Source of the DNA: JAYPHU01 sp038127535
Lineage (GTDB): Bacteria > Pseudomonadota > Alphaproteobacteria > Rhodospirillales > UBA2165
NCBI GenBank assembly: GCA_038127535.1
Contig: JAYPHU010000004.1
Span: 62,001 to 126,000, forward strand
Length of the DNA stretch: 64,000 nucleotides
Direction: 5' to 3'
A program made the position numbers and the translations under genes. How positions within the stretch are numbered: position 1 is the first letter of the stretch; each line of letters opens with the position of its first letter. The notes beneath the pieces are model-generated. The model worked only from the letters and a program-made list of their open reading frames with translations. It was not told the origin of the DNA and did not search any database. Below, piece by piece: positions 43,954-53,215 of the stretch.

Positions 43954-44949
43954 CTAAACCTTAAACGCCGATAGCGATTCCTTGGCGAACAGGTCTTCCG
44001 GCGTCAGTTTGCGCCGGGTCACCCCTTGCTCGTCGCAATATTGCAGGAACGTCTCCAGGGTCGGGCGGTTGTTCTCGATCCCGTAGGGCCAATAGTCGCC
44101 ATGGGGAAAGAACTCCCGGCTCATCTTCTCGAATGAGTCAGGCATCCACGGGAACGGAATGCGCGACACGTTAATGTCGGAGAGGCGCTCCACCATTTTG
44201 GCCTTGGCTTCCTCGAAGGCGGTCAGCAGGTTCATGGCGATCCAAGGATTTTGTTCATAGACCTCCCGCTTGATCGCCACGGTGTGCATGATCGGATAGA
44301 CCCCGGTGCGGCGGAAGTATTCCAATTCCACCTCCGGATAGTTGGGCATCAGACGCTGCATCTTGCCGTCATTGGCCAAGAACGCATCCGGCGGCCGGGC
44401 GGAGATCACAGCGTCCAACTCGCCGGCCAGCAGCAGATCGGTCAGAGACTGGTCCTGCACCTCTGAATACTTGATCCCGTCGGGCAGCTTGGCCTTGCCC
44501 ATTTCCTTGCGGCCGGGTTCGTTCACACCGCCCTGCACCCACTCCACACTGTCCAGCGGCGCGCCACCTTCATGATGCAGCCAGCCCCGCGCATAAACCG
44601 TGGCGGTCTGGGTCCATTCCGGCACGCCGATGCGCCCGCCCTTCAAGTCGGCGGCCGTTTTGATCTTGCCGTCGGTACGGATGTAAAAGGCGGAGTGCCG
44701 GAACATGCGCGACACGAACACCGGGATGCCGACGATGGGCGAGTTTTCCAATGACCGCAGCGAGCAGAACTTGGCGAAGGACAGTTCCGAGACCTCCCAC
44801 TCATAGGCGTTGGCGAAACGAAAGAAGGTCTCCTCCACCTGGAAATTCAGGAAGGTCAGGTCGATGCCCTTGGGCTTCACCCGGCCGAACATCATGTCCC
44901 GGACATGGTCGTAGTCTTCGATGGCGAGGGTCAGAGATAAATTGCTCAC
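43954..44949 (-). CDS. 4,5-dihydroxyphthalate decarboxylase-like (Pht5 family) protein
   Basis: A 331-residue protein of the Pht5 / NitT-type periplasmic-binding fold without a signal peptide. Its start, LTLAIEDYDHVRDMMFGRV, and GRIGVPEWTQTATVYARGWL are typical of the 4,5-dihydroxyphthalate decarboxylase family. It would remove a ring carboxylate from a dihydroxy-aromatic, giving protocatechuate in the phthalate route. It is last in the operon after the Rieske oxygenase and PdxA-like dehydrogenase, matching the order of reactions. Confidence 0.85.
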   Translation of the reverse strand: MSNLSLTLAIEDYDHVRDMMFGRVKPKGIDLTFLNFQVEETFFRFANAYEWEVSELSFAKFCSLRSLENSPIVGIPVFVSRMFRHSAFYIRTDGKIKTAADLKGGRIGVPEWTQTATVYARGWLHHEGGAPLDSVEWVQGGVNEPGRKEMGKAKLPDGIKYSEVQDQSLTDLLLAGELDAVISARPPDAFLANDGKMQRLMPNYPEVELEYFRRTGVYPIMHTVAIKREVYEQNPWIAMNLLTAFEEAKAKMVERLSDINVSRIPFPWMPDSFEKMSREFFPHGDYWPYGIENNRPTLETFLQYCDEQGVTRRKLTPEDLFAKESLSAFKV

Positions 44950-44967
44950 GGATAGCTCCCCTGTGCT

Positions 44968-45960
44968 TTAGTAATTGGCGTTGCCTGTTAGGCGTTTGAC
45001 CGCTTCGATCATGGCGTCCGGCGTGGCCTTGCCCTGGCCGGCGATATCCAGCGCGCTGCCATGGGCCACGGATGAAAACAGGATGGGCGTGCCGATGGAC
45101 ATGCCGGCGGTCGAATGCCGGGCCAGCAGCTTGGCCGGAATATGGCCTTGGTCGTGCAGCATGACGATGAACGCGTCATAGCCGTCCATATGCAGGATCA
45201 AATCCGCCGCGCCCGGCCCCTCGACATCAATGCCGGCGGCCTGCTTGGCCTTGATGGCGGGCTCGATGATCTCGGTTTCTTCCGACCCGAACAGCCCGCC
45301 TTCACTGGCGTGGGGGTTGAGCCCCGCCACCATGATCCTGGGCTTGTCGATGCCGATGCGGACCAGCGTGTCGTGGACCGAGCCGATGACATGCTTCACC
45401 CGGTCTTCGGTGATCAGGTCCAGAGATTGGCGGACAGAGGAATGCAGCGTGCAATGGGCGATGCGAAACTTGTCGAAGCAGACCATCAGGAACCCGTCTT
45501 CCGGGGCCAGGCCGGTCTGGCGCGCGACGAAGGACGGATAGCCGTCGAACTCGATCCCGGCCATATGGACGGCGGTTTCCGTCTGCGGGGCGGAGACCAC
45601 GGCGTCCACGTCTTTGTCGAGTGCCGCGCGAATGGTGGCGGCGGCGCAGTCCACGGCAGCCTTGCCATTGTCGCCGTTGACCTCGCCGATCTTCAGGTCT
45701 TTGTTGCCGAACAGATCGAGGGAAATTTGCTTCACGCCGGGCTTGTCCCAATCCACCTCGCCCACTGTGTCGTATGGATCAAGATCGATCTCGATCCCGC
45801 AGGAAGACGCGTGCGCCGCCAGCACCTTCGGATCGCCGAAGATCAGCGGCCGGCTGATCCCGGTGACCGCGTCGGAGAGTGCGGCCTTCATGCAAAGTTC
45901 GGGGCCGATGCCGGCGGGGTCGCCGCAGGCCAGCGCAACGATGGGCAGATCAGCGGACAC
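44968..45960 (-). CDS. PdxA-family dehydrogenase (TphB/Pht4-like role)
   Basis: A 330-residue member of the 4-hydroxythreonine-4-phosphate dehydrogenase family (ACGDPAGIGPEL, GLNPHASEGGLFGSEE, MLHDQGHIPAKLL). The motif usually read as PINK is PQTE here (SAPQTETAVHMAG), so the lysine is lost and vitamin B6 synthesis is doubtful. TphB, a terephthalate cis-dihydrodiol dehydrogenase, belongs to this family. With the Rieske oxygenase directly upstream (11 bases), the likely role is oxidative rearomatisation of a dihydrodiol with decarboxylation. Confidence 0.85.
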   Translation of the reverse strand: MSADLPIVALACGDPAGIGPELCMKAALSDAVTGISRPLIFGDPKVLAAHASSCGIEIDLDPYDTVGEVDWDKPGVKQISLDLFGNKDLKIGEVNGDNGKAAVDCAAATIRAALDKDVDAVVSAPQTETAVHMAGIEFDGYPSFVARQTGLAPEDGFLMVCFDKFRIAHCTLHSSVRQSLDLITEDRVKHVIGSVHDTLVRIGIDKPRIMVAGLNPHASEGGLFGSEETEIIEPAIKAKQAAGIDVEGPGAADLILHMDGYDAFIVMLHDQGHIPAKLLARHSTAGMSIGTPILFSSVAHGSALDIAGQGKATPDAMIEAVKRLTGNANY

Positions 45961-45971
45961 GCTTATCTGGC

Positions 45972-47255
45972 CTAGACCGTCGCCGGATCGGTGCCGAGCT
46001 CGGCAAACAGACCGTCTCTCGCGCCGACGGAGAAGTCTACATCCCGGTCCAGCTCGACCGCAGCGGAGCGGACCCGCTGATGAGCCGGATCAAGACCCAT
46101 GATGTCGCCGCCCTCTTCATTGGCCTTGGCCGCCTTGATTAGGTATTGGCGGGTCATGGTGACGCCGTTATCGGTACCGCAGAGATGTTCCTTGGTGCGG
46201 TCCTGGATCGGGCCCATGCTTTCCTGCAGGGATGCGTCCTGCATGCCGATGCCCTCGATGCCGCTGTAATGAATGCCCATGCGCTGGGCGGTGCGGTCCA
46301 TCAGATAGTCGTTGTCCTTGTTAGCCATGGTCCGAAAGCTGCCGGGGATGTTTTTCACGTGGATGCCCTTGCCGCCGATCATGGCTTCCCGCTCCTTGCC
46401 GGTCAGCGGACGCTTCGGGTGGTAGTTGAAGCTCCAGGCCCAGCAATTGTGATCATCGATCGGCACCCAGGCATGACCGCCGATCGGATGTCCGGCGCGG
46501 GGCGCGATCAGCGTGTGGAACGGCATGATCCACGGCGTGATCCGCCAATAGTATTTATCATTGTCCGCGTTCCGCCGGGCGCCGATGAGCAGCCCGCCTT
46601 CGAACGGCTTCACATCAAATACCGGCATCAGGTCTTCTTCGTTATAGCGGTTGGCCTTGCTGCCCTTGAACAATGGATCAGTGTTGAGCTGGCCGCCGTG
46701 CAGCCAGGTCACGTGACTGGAATCTATGCCGCCTTCAAGAGCCTGGAGGTAGTTGCACTCCTGCAGCCGCTTGGACACATAGAGATGATCCGGCGCCACA
46801 TTGGTCCATTCGAAGTTCGGATCGGCGGGCTTCTTGTCCGGCGGGCCCATATAGGCCCAGATCACGCCGCCCTTCTCGATACAGGGATAGGATTTGAGGT
46901 TCACCCTCTCCATGGCCTTCGGGTTGTTGCCCTCGGAGGGCAGTTCGACGCATTTGCCGTTCACGTCGTATTTCCAGCCGTGGTAGGGGCAGCGCAGGCC
47001 GCAGTCTTCGTTGCGGCCGAACCACAGAGACACGCCCCGGTGAGCGCAGAACTGATCGATCAGTCCGATCCGGCCTTCGGTGTCGCGGAACGCGATAAGG
47101 TCCTCGCCCATCAGGCGGACCCGCACCGGATCGCAGTCCGGCCTTTCGATCTCGCTTGCCAGCATGAACGGCAGCCAGAAGCGCCGCATCATCTCGCCCA
47201 TGGGCGTGCCGGCGTCGGTCTGACAGAGATAATCGTTTTGTTCTTGGGTAATCAT
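45972..47255 (-). CDS. Rieske ring-hydroxylating oxygenase, large subunit
   Basis: A 427-residue oxygenase alpha subunit. The Rieske [2Fe-2S] site is C-x-H-x16-C-x2-H (FCAHRG...LRCPYHGWKY), near residues 66-91. The mononuclear iron histidines are in SSHVTWLHGG. It belongs with phthalate 4,5-dioxygenase/VanA-type enzymes (single-type alpha3). No ferredoxin or reductase gene accompanies it; electrons must come from a reductase elsewhere. It probably attacks an aromatic carboxylate imported by the Tct system of the same operon. Confidence 0.93.
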   Translation of the reverse strand: MITQEQNDYLCQTDAGTPMGEMMRRFWLPFMLASEIERPDCDPVRVRLMGEDLIAFRDTEGRIGLIDQFCAHRGVSLWFGRNEDCGLRCPYHGWKYDVNGKCVELPSEGNNPKAMERVNLKSYPCIEKGGVIWAYMGPPDKKPADPNFEWTNVAPDHLYVSKRLQECNYLQALEGGIDSSHVTWLHGGQLNTDPLFKGSKANRYNEEDLMPVFDVKPFEGGLLIGARRNADNDKYYWRITPWIMPFHTLIAPRAGHPIGGHAWVPIDDHNCWAWSFNYHPKRPLTGKEREAMIGGKGIHVKNIPGSFRTMANKDNDYLMDRTAQRMGIHYSGIEGIGMQDASLQESMGPIQDRTKEHLCGTDNGVTMTRQYLIKAAKANEEGGDIMGLDPAHQRVRSAAVELDRDVDFSVGARDGLFAELGTDPATV

Positions 47256-47299
47256 GTCCCTACCTCCAATTCTTGAGCCCTATTAAAACGGCTTAGACC

Positions 47300-48781
47300 C
47301 TAAGCCGCCAGACTATTCTCCTCCGGGAAGAGCAGCGATTTGATAACCACGGGCACCGCACCGGTGGACCGCAACACTTCGCCGATATCGATGAAATCGA
47401 ACTCCCGCAACTGTATGCCGTCGATAGAGACGATGGGTGTCGCCAGCTTCTCCTCCTCCCGGCAATGAATGCCTAGCAAGCCGCCAATGTCCCCATCAAT
47501 GACCAGGATCAAAGGATGGCCGGCGTCGAGCTTTACCTGAACGCCGGCAATCAGCCCCTGACACAGCGCCTGCAGCCGGGCGAAACTGGCTGTGCCGGCC
47601 CAGGGAAAGGCAATGGCCACCGGCTGGTCTTCGGTGTTGAGATCAAGCCGAATCAGCGCTTGTCTGACATCTTCTTCGATTGCCGCCTTATCCAGCTCCT
47701 CACCGGACAGATCCAGCTCCGGCGCGATCACCGCAATATTGGTGAGCGGCAGGGTCTCCGGGGGGTCCATATAGATGGTGCTACCGGAGACCTGCACCGT
47801 GTATTGGGACGCGCCGACCACGGTCGCCCGGATGCCCTGCAGGGGCTCGGTGATCGCAATGCCCATGGCCTCGATCTTGGCATGCAGTGCCGCGGCCAAT
47901 TCCCGGCCCAAATCACCAAAGCCGGCGGCTTCCCTTCCGTAGAAATACTCGGACACCCCGCCGGAGACGATGACGTCGCCCGGCCGTTGCTCATGGGACA
48001 GGGGCGGCAGACGCAACCGCGCGCCTAAATCCTCCCCCTGCACCGCGCGGCAGATTTGATCCGCCATGGCGTCGGCCAATTGTTCCCGCTGATCATCGGT
48101 CAGCGCATCACCCACGTTTAATGACAGGCCCAGCTCCTCCAGATGGGCCCGACCGGTGGGCTCTATCCGCTCGATGCAGCCATCGCCACCGACCACGACC
48201 AGGCGCGCGCCGGCCTCGACCGCGGTCATGGTGGCCACTTCGCCGTCCACGCACAGCGCGATCTTAGTGGTGCCGCCGCCAACGTCGATGTTCAGCACCG
48301 GATGGCCGTTGCGGATGGAGAGCGCCAGCGCGCCGGACCCGTGCGCCGCCATCAGGGTTTCCAGCCCATCGCCGGCGCTCACCGCCACGAACTTGCCGGC
48401 TTCGGCGGCGAACAACTCCCCGATAGCGCGGGCGTTTTCCCGGCGCACCGCGACGCCCGTCAGGATCAACGCGCCGGTGTCGATCTCATCCGGGCTGATC
48501 CCGGCTTTCTTGTATTCCGCCGCGATGAACTCCCCCAGCCGGTCGGCATCGATGGTGTTTTCCGCCGTGTAGGGGGTGATCAGAATATCCGACTGATGGC
48601 GCACGATCCGCTCCGCCACCACATAGCGGCTGTCCAGCCGCTCCAGCACGATGGTCGAGAACAATAGATGCGAGGTCGAGGAGCCGATATCGACGCCGAC
48701 GCTCGACAATTCGATCACGTCCTCTTCGATCAGGCTCCGGCCCGTGTTAGAGAAGAATATGCGCCCGCTATCGCCGGTCAT
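47300..48781 (-). CDS. EutA-like ATPase (ethanolamine ammonia-lyase reactivase family)
   Basis: A 493-residue ASKHA-fold protein matching EutA: VGVDIGSSTSHLLFSTI, TGVAVRRENARAI, VSAGDGLE, NIDVGGGTTKIALC, and VIVSGGVSEY. EutA releases damaged cobalamin from ethanolamine ammonia-lyase using ATP. No EutB or EutC subunit lies in the window. It is embedded between a bicupin and a Rieske oxygenase in an aromatic operon, an unexpected place. It may serve a distant EutBC, or have been recruited to another enzyme. The start at 48781 gives a slightly long N-terminus. Confidence 0.85.
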   Translation of the reverse strand: MTGDSGRIFFSNTGRSLIEEDVIELSSVGVDIGSSTSHLLFSTIVLERLDSRYVVAERIVRHQSDILITPYTAENTIDADRLGEFIAAEYKKAGISPDEIDTGALILTGVAVRRENARAIGELFAAEAGKFVAVSAGDGLETLMAAHGSGALALSIRNGHPVLNIDVGGGTTKIALCVDGEVATMTAVEAGARLVVVGGDGCIERIEPTGRAHLEELGLSLNVGDALTDDQREQLADAMADQICRAVQGEDLGARLRLPPLSHEQRPGDVIVSGGVSEYFYGREAAGFGDLGRELAAALHAKIEAMGIAITEPLQGIRATVVGASQYTVQVSGSTIYMDPPETLPLTNIAVIAPELDLSGEELDKAAIEEDVRQALIRLDLNTEDQPVAIAFPWAGTASFARLQALCQGLIAGVQVKLDAGHPLILVIDGDIGGLLGIHCREEEKLATPIVSIDGIQLREFDFIDIGEVLRSTGAVPVVIKSLLFPEENSLAA

Positions 48782-48796
48782 TAATTATCTCTGGGA

Positions 48797-50035
48797 TCAG
48801 GTTTGGACGTATTTCCGGTCCGGGTTCGGCGACAGGTCATTGGGCGTCAGATACAGCTCATCCCCCATTTGCGACGCGCCGCCGGCCGCCGCCAGTTTTT
48901 CCTCGAACTCGCGGCGGACGTTCGGATCCTCCATCCAATAGGGAATAGAGGTGCCACCCTCATGCAGGTCCATGCCCGTATAGTCGATCTGGGTGTCGCC
49001 GGGGGCCTTGGCTTCCAGGCTCGGATGGTTGGGGCCGAACCAGGCGGTCAGACGGAACGGCTCTTTCGACACATTAAAATGCTGGTGATACCAGCGCGCC
49101 CCGCCGGGCGCCGCCGTGATCATGCCCACCGGTTCGTAATCCAGGCGTTGCACCTGATCACCATTGCCGTCTTTCCACGGCGTCGGGCCCAGGCGTTCGG
49201 GCCAGGTATGGGTATAGCCCTTACCCTTCACGCAGATCAGCACCGCCGCCGACGTGTGCGCGTGGGCCTTGGAATACTTGCCCGTATCGTGCTGGCCGAC
49301 CCAGAGGTAAAACTTGTTGTTGGTCATAAAGGGTTCAACCCGCCGCCAGCCGGGGGACCGGCGGTTATCCAACGGCAGCTCGCAGTTAAAGATATCCGGC
49401 ACCATGTTGGTGCGCCGCATGGCCAGACCCCGGATCGGGTCCGGCTCGATATCGTCGGAGGGTTTGTAGAAATCCTCATCATCGGTAAACCGGTCGGTGA
49501 ACTGATAGGGACAGTTGAAGACCATATCCACGTTGCCCAAAAGGTTCATCAAGTTCGGCGCGGTGGTGCCGGCCAACAGCAACGCCGGGCTGGAGGTCGC
49601 GTTGACGATCCGGTGATAGGCGTTCACCGGAATGGAGAAAAGCGAGCCGGTCTGCCACTCAAACACATGCTTCTTGCCGCCCTCTTCCAGCCAGACCTCG
49701 GTCGTGCCCCGGCCTTCGACCACCAGGAAGATTTCCTCATAGATATGCCGTTCCACATTCAGCGCGCCGGCGGCCGGGACTTCAACCACATAGCTGCCCC
49801 ATTTGCCCTCTGTGCCGTAGAGCTGGATGAAATGGCCGCGCCCGCCCATCCGCTTCCAGTCGTGCAAGGGCAGGTTCTGCACCTTTTCGATGCCGAGCCC
49901 GCGAAAGGTGGGAATACCCTCGGCCTTCATGAACCTGTCATAGGTCAGCTCCGGAAACTTGAATTCGCCATAGCCGGCGCGTTGTTCCCCGGTGGGCTCG
50001 TGCCAGTGGACCATTCCGTCAATTTCATGAGGCAT
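48797..50035 (-). CDS. Bicupin dioxygenase-like protein
   Basis: A 412-residue two-cupin protein. First cupin: ERHIYEEIFLVVEGRG and VNAYHRIVN. Second: KAHAHTSAAVLICVKGKGYT with an HxH metal pair, and WYHQHFN. The architecture resembles gentisate 1,2-dioxygenase/1-hydroxy-2-naphthoate dioxygenase, but the homology is remote. It has a second relative in the window at 57301. It lies between the TctB and EutA-like genes and could be the ring-cleavage step. Confidence 0.78.
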   Translation of the reverse strand: MPHEIDGMVHWHEPTGEQRAGYGEFKFPELTYDRFMKAEGIPTFRGLGIEKVQNLPLHDWKRMGGRGHFIQLYGTEGKWGSYVVEVPAAGALNVERHIYEEIFLVVEGRGTTEVWLEEGGKKHVFEWQTGSLFSIPVNAYHRIVNATSSPALLLAGTTAPNLMNLLGNVDMVFNCPYQFTDRFTDDEDFYKPSDDIEPDPIRGLAMRRTNMVPDIFNCELPLDNRRSPGWRRVEPFMTNNKFYLWVGQHDTGKYSKAHAHTSAAVLICVKGKGYTHTWPERLGPTPWKDGNGDQVQRLDYEPVGMITAAPGGARWYHQHFNVSKEPFRLTAWFGPNHPSLEAKAPGDTQIDYTGMDLHEGGTSIPYWMEDPNVRREFEEKLAAAGGASQMGDELYLTPNDLSPNPDRKYVQT

Positions 50036-50056
50036 TACTCTCTCCCTTAATCCTTT

Positions 50057-50578
50057 CTATTGGCCGCCGAACAGCAGGCCCGGAAACACTTCATATTGCA
50101 TCAATTGGCTAAACACGATCCAAGTAAAGGCTGTGGCGGCCACCGCCGACCAGGCCGCGACCTTGACGCTTTTCTGTCCCTGGAGCGTGACAAAGGTAAA
50201 CACGTAAACCGGGATCGAGATCAGGAACCCGACAAAGTAGACGATCACCACGAACGCCACCGGCCAGGCCATCGCCACCAGGACCTTACGCATGGGCTGG
50301 GCGGCGACCGCTTCGCCGCTGGCCTCGCCCACAATTGTGCCGGTAAAGAACGTCTTGACGGCGTTGCCGGGGGCCGTCCCCGTCGCGGCAATTAAATCGA
50401 GCACGCACAAGACAATCAGGCTCCACCCCACCATGACCGGTACGTGCTGCGCTTTTGCATCATAGGTGTAGGACCAGACCAGAAAGATCACCCCGAAGGC
50501 CAGCACGATCAGCGGCGGCATCAGGTTCAGGATCATTTTGTCGGAATGAGGTGAATTCATACCCGGTGAGTCAGCCAT
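50057..50578 (-). CDS. TctB family tripartite tricarboxylate transporter small permease
   Basis: A 173-residue protein with four to five membrane segments (LMPPLIVLAFGVIFLVW; VGWSLIVLCVLDLIA; then a pair near the C-terminus). It is the small subunit of a Tct transporter. It follows TctA with 3 bases between, so the order here is C, A, B. Confidence 0.88.
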   Translation of the reverse strand: MADSPGMNSPHSDKMILNLMPPLIVLAFGVIFLVWSYTYDAKAQHVPVMVGWSLIVLCVLDLIAATGTAPGNAVKTFFTGTIVGEASGEAVAAQPMRKVLVAMAWPVAFVVIVYFVGFLISIPVYVFTFVTLQGQKSVKVAAWSAVAATAFTWIVFSQLMQYEVFPGLLFGGQ

Positions 50579-50581
50579 GGC

Positions 50582-52078
50582 TTACGCCTCCCTTTTCCGG
50601 TTGCGCAACCAGGCGCGGATCGACGGCGACAGAATAATCAGCACTGTCGCCACCAGCAGAACCGCCGAGATGGGCCGGCCATAGAAAATGGAAAAGCTGT
50701 TGTCGCCGATCATCATCGATTGATGATAGCTCCGTTCCGCCAGTTCGCCCAGGACCAGGGCGATCACCGCCGTAATGCGGGGATAGTCATAGCGGATCAT
50801 CAAAAACCCGATGATGCCGAAGATCATGGCGACAGCCACATCACCCATGCTGTTGTGCAGGGCATAGACGCCGACCAGAGCCACGGCGACCACGGTCGGC
50901 GCCAGGATGTGAACGTCGACCAAGGTGATCAAGGACAGCCAGCGAGCCAAGATTAATCCGATGACCGAGGCCAGAATGGCCGCCGAGGCGACGGCAACGA
51001 TCAGGCTGAACACTACGCCTTCATGCTCCACCAGCATCATCGGGCCGGGCTCCAGCCCATGCAGGATCAGGACACCTAGGAAGATCGCCATCTCCGCGCT
51101 GCCGGGGATACCGAAGGCCAGGGTTGGGATCAGTGCACCGCCGTCTTTGGCGTTGTTGGCGGATTCCGGCGCGATCACACCTTGAATATTGCCTGTACCG
51201 AAGCTTTCCGGGTTCTTCGAGGCCTGCACCGTGGACGCATAAGACAGGAACGAGGCCACCGTACCGCCGACACCGGGGATCGCACCGATAAACGCGCCGA
51301 TGGCCGAGCCCCGGATTAGAATGGGGGTGTTCTTGAAGACCGCGACAATGCCGTCGCTGACCCGCGAGATTTTCATGCTCTCGCCGCCTCCGGACACGAC
51401 CCGTCCGCCCTTGAGGGTCAGGTTGATCATCTCGGCAATGGCGAATACGCCCGTGAGGGTCGGCACCAGCCGGACCCCATCCAGCAGATATTCCACCCCG
51501 CCGGTAAACCGGTCGCCGCCGTTCACCGCATCCAAACCCACAAAGGCCAGCGCCAGCCCCACACCGCCGGCGATCAGCCCCCGCAGGAACTTACCCCCGG
51601 TGGAGAGCGCAATCGCGCCCAGCCCCAAAATGGCCAGGGCAAAGAACTCCGGCGGGCCAAACAGCAGAACGATCTCTTTGGCGATGGGGATCACCGCCAC
51701 CAGGATAGCCACGCCCAAAATGCCACCCAAAGACGACGCTGTCGCCGCCGCGCCGATGGCCATGCCGGCCTTGCCCTGTTGAGCCAGGGGGAACCCGTCG
51801 AAACAGGTCGCCGCATTGGGCGCAATGCCGGGTGTGTTTAAGAGGATCGCCGAGATCGATCCGCCGAACGCGACCGAGCCCATGACCCCGCCGATCAACG
51901 TGATCGCTTCCGCCGGCTGCATGCCGAAGGTGAGCGGGATCAACAAGGCGATGGCCGTGGTGCCGCCCAGTCCGGGAATTGCACCGAACACCAAGCCAAT
52001 GCCCACGCCCAGGCACAGGTAGAGCGACCCCTTCAGGGTGAACAGGAGAGCCAGGGCTTCTGTGGCGGATTCAAACAT
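50582..52078 (-). CDS. TctA family tripartite tricarboxylate transporter large permease
   Basis: A 498-residue permease with about 12 membrane segments. The family signature GAIPGLGGTTAIALLIPLTF lies at 33-52 and a second copy GAIPGVGGTVASFLSYA near 265. It moves a carboxylate delivered by TctC, using an ion gradient. It is preceded by TctC (about 80 bases) in the operon. Confidence 0.95.
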   Translation of the reverse strand: MFESATEALALLFTLKGSLYLCLGVGIGLVFGAIPGLGGTTAIALLIPLTFGMQPAEAITLIGGVMGSVAFGGSISAILLNTPGIAPNAATCFDGFPLAQQGKAGMAIGAAATASSLGGILGVAILVAVIPIAKEIVLLFGPPEFFALAILGLGAIALSTGGKFLRGLIAGGVGLALAFVGLDAVNGGDRFTGGVEYLLDGVRLVPTLTGVFAIAEMINLTLKGGRVVSGGGESMKISRVSDGIVAVFKNTPILIRGSAIGAFIGAIPGVGGTVASFLSYASTVQASKNPESFGTGNIQGVIAPESANNAKDGGALIPTLAFGIPGSAEMAIFLGVLILHGLEPGPMMLVEHEGVVFSLIVAVASAAILASVIGLILARWLSLITLVDVHILAPTVVAVALVGVYALHNSMGDVAVAMIFGIIGFLMIRYDYPRITAVIALVLGELAERSYHQSMMIGDNSFSIFYGRPISAVLLVATVLIILSPSIRAWLRNRKREA

Positions 52079-52159
52079 CGGATAGTCTGATACGGCTGGT
52101 CATCATATAAAAAATCCGGCGAGCTATAACCCGCCGGATATTTCAAATTCTCAGACGGC

Positions 52160-53119
52160 CTAATTGGATTTGGCCAAGGCCGCAGGATACTTCTTGAAGA
52201 TCGCCAATGCCTTGTCGACAGCAGCTTGCGTGTCCGCACCCGACAAGTGCCCAAACGGCCGGCGGGTTTTCGTCGCCCAAGCTTGGGAATCCGTATCGGC
52301 AATCGCCTTTGCAACGGCATCGGACAGGATCTTGGCGATATTGGCCGGAGTTCCCGGCGCCGCCGCGACCATCCGCTCCACACCCAGGCCGGTCAGTTCC
52401 GGATAGCCGGCTTCGGCGATGGTCGGCACGCCCTTGAAGCTGGACTTCTCTTCGAAGGTGACCACGCCATGAATGTCACCGGATTTGACAAACTTGTTGA
52501 AGGTCTGGGTCGGCGCAATGCCGGCATCGCCGTCACCGCGAACCACACCGACAATATACTGTTTGGAGCCCTTGTAACCGGTCACAAACTGCACCGGGAA
52601 ACCGACCACGGTTTTGAAGATGCTCGCGCCCGTGTAGGCCGTCGAACCGAACCCGGTGGACAGTATCTTGACGCTCCGGCCCAAATTCTTGAGATCCGCC
52701 ACGGTCTTAATGCTGCTCTTGCCGCTGACGCCGAACAGATAAGGGCTGGTGGACATCCGGCCGATCCAGACGAACTTGGTCACGTCGAAATTGACCTTTT
52801 GGCCCGTGAGCTGCGGAATGATTGCGCCCGGCATGTTGATCACCGAAAGCGTGTAGCCGTCGCCGCCCGCCTTGGCGAGCAGGCCATAGCCTTTGCGTCC
52901 GCCGGCGCCCGGTACGTTCTTCGGCACCACGTTGACCTTATTCGGCAGATATTTGCCCATATTCTTGGCCACTTGGCGGGACGTGCTGTCCATGCCGCCG
53001 CCGGGCGCAAAGGGAATCAGAAAGATAATGTCTTTTTCCGGGAACGCGGCTTGGGCGTTGCCGACAAAAGCCGCCGCCACAAAGGCCGCTGCGGTGCTCA
53101 AAACGATCTTGGAATTCAT
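52160..53119 (-). CDS. TctC (Bug) family solute-binding protein
   Basis: A 319-residue periplasmic receptor. It begins with a signal peptide (MNSKIVLSTAAAFVAAAF, ending AQA) then FPEKDIIFLIPFAPGGGMD, the usual Bug start. Bug proteins bind aromatic or tricarboxylic acids; TphC, a terephthalate receptor, is one. GGAGGAG lies just before ATG 53119; the longer upstream frame is not needed. Confidence 0.93.
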   Translation of the reverse strand: MNSKIVLSTAAAFVAAAFVGNAQAAFPEKDIIFLIPFAPGGGMDSTSRQVAKNMGKYLPNKVNVVPKNVPGAGGRKGYGLLAKAGGDGYTLSVINMPGAIIPQLTGQKVNFDVTKFVWIGRMSTSPYLFGVSGKSSIKTVADLKNLGRSVKILSTGFGSTAYTGASIFKTVVGFPVQFVTGYKGSKQYIVGVVRGDGDAGIAPTQTFNKFVKSGDIHGVVTFEEKSSFKGVPTIAEAGYPELTGLGVERMVAAAPGTPANIAKILSDAVAKAIADTDSQAWATKTRRPFGHLSGADTQAAVDKALAIFKKYPAALAKSN

Positions 53120-53215
53120 GGCTTCTCTCCTCCGTGTTCGGTGTTCGGCGAACCACTCGCCCATTCTTTATTAACTATGAATTCTAAGTAAATCCGCAGT
53201 CCCTCGCAAACCGAT

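Noticed and set aside
46146..47276. 376-codon frame opposite the Rieske oxygenase
   Set aside because: Antisense shadow; the Rieske and iron motifs on the minus strand are unambiguous.
48803..50050. 415-codon frame opposite the bicupin
   Set aside because: Antisense shadow without ribosome-binding site or motif.
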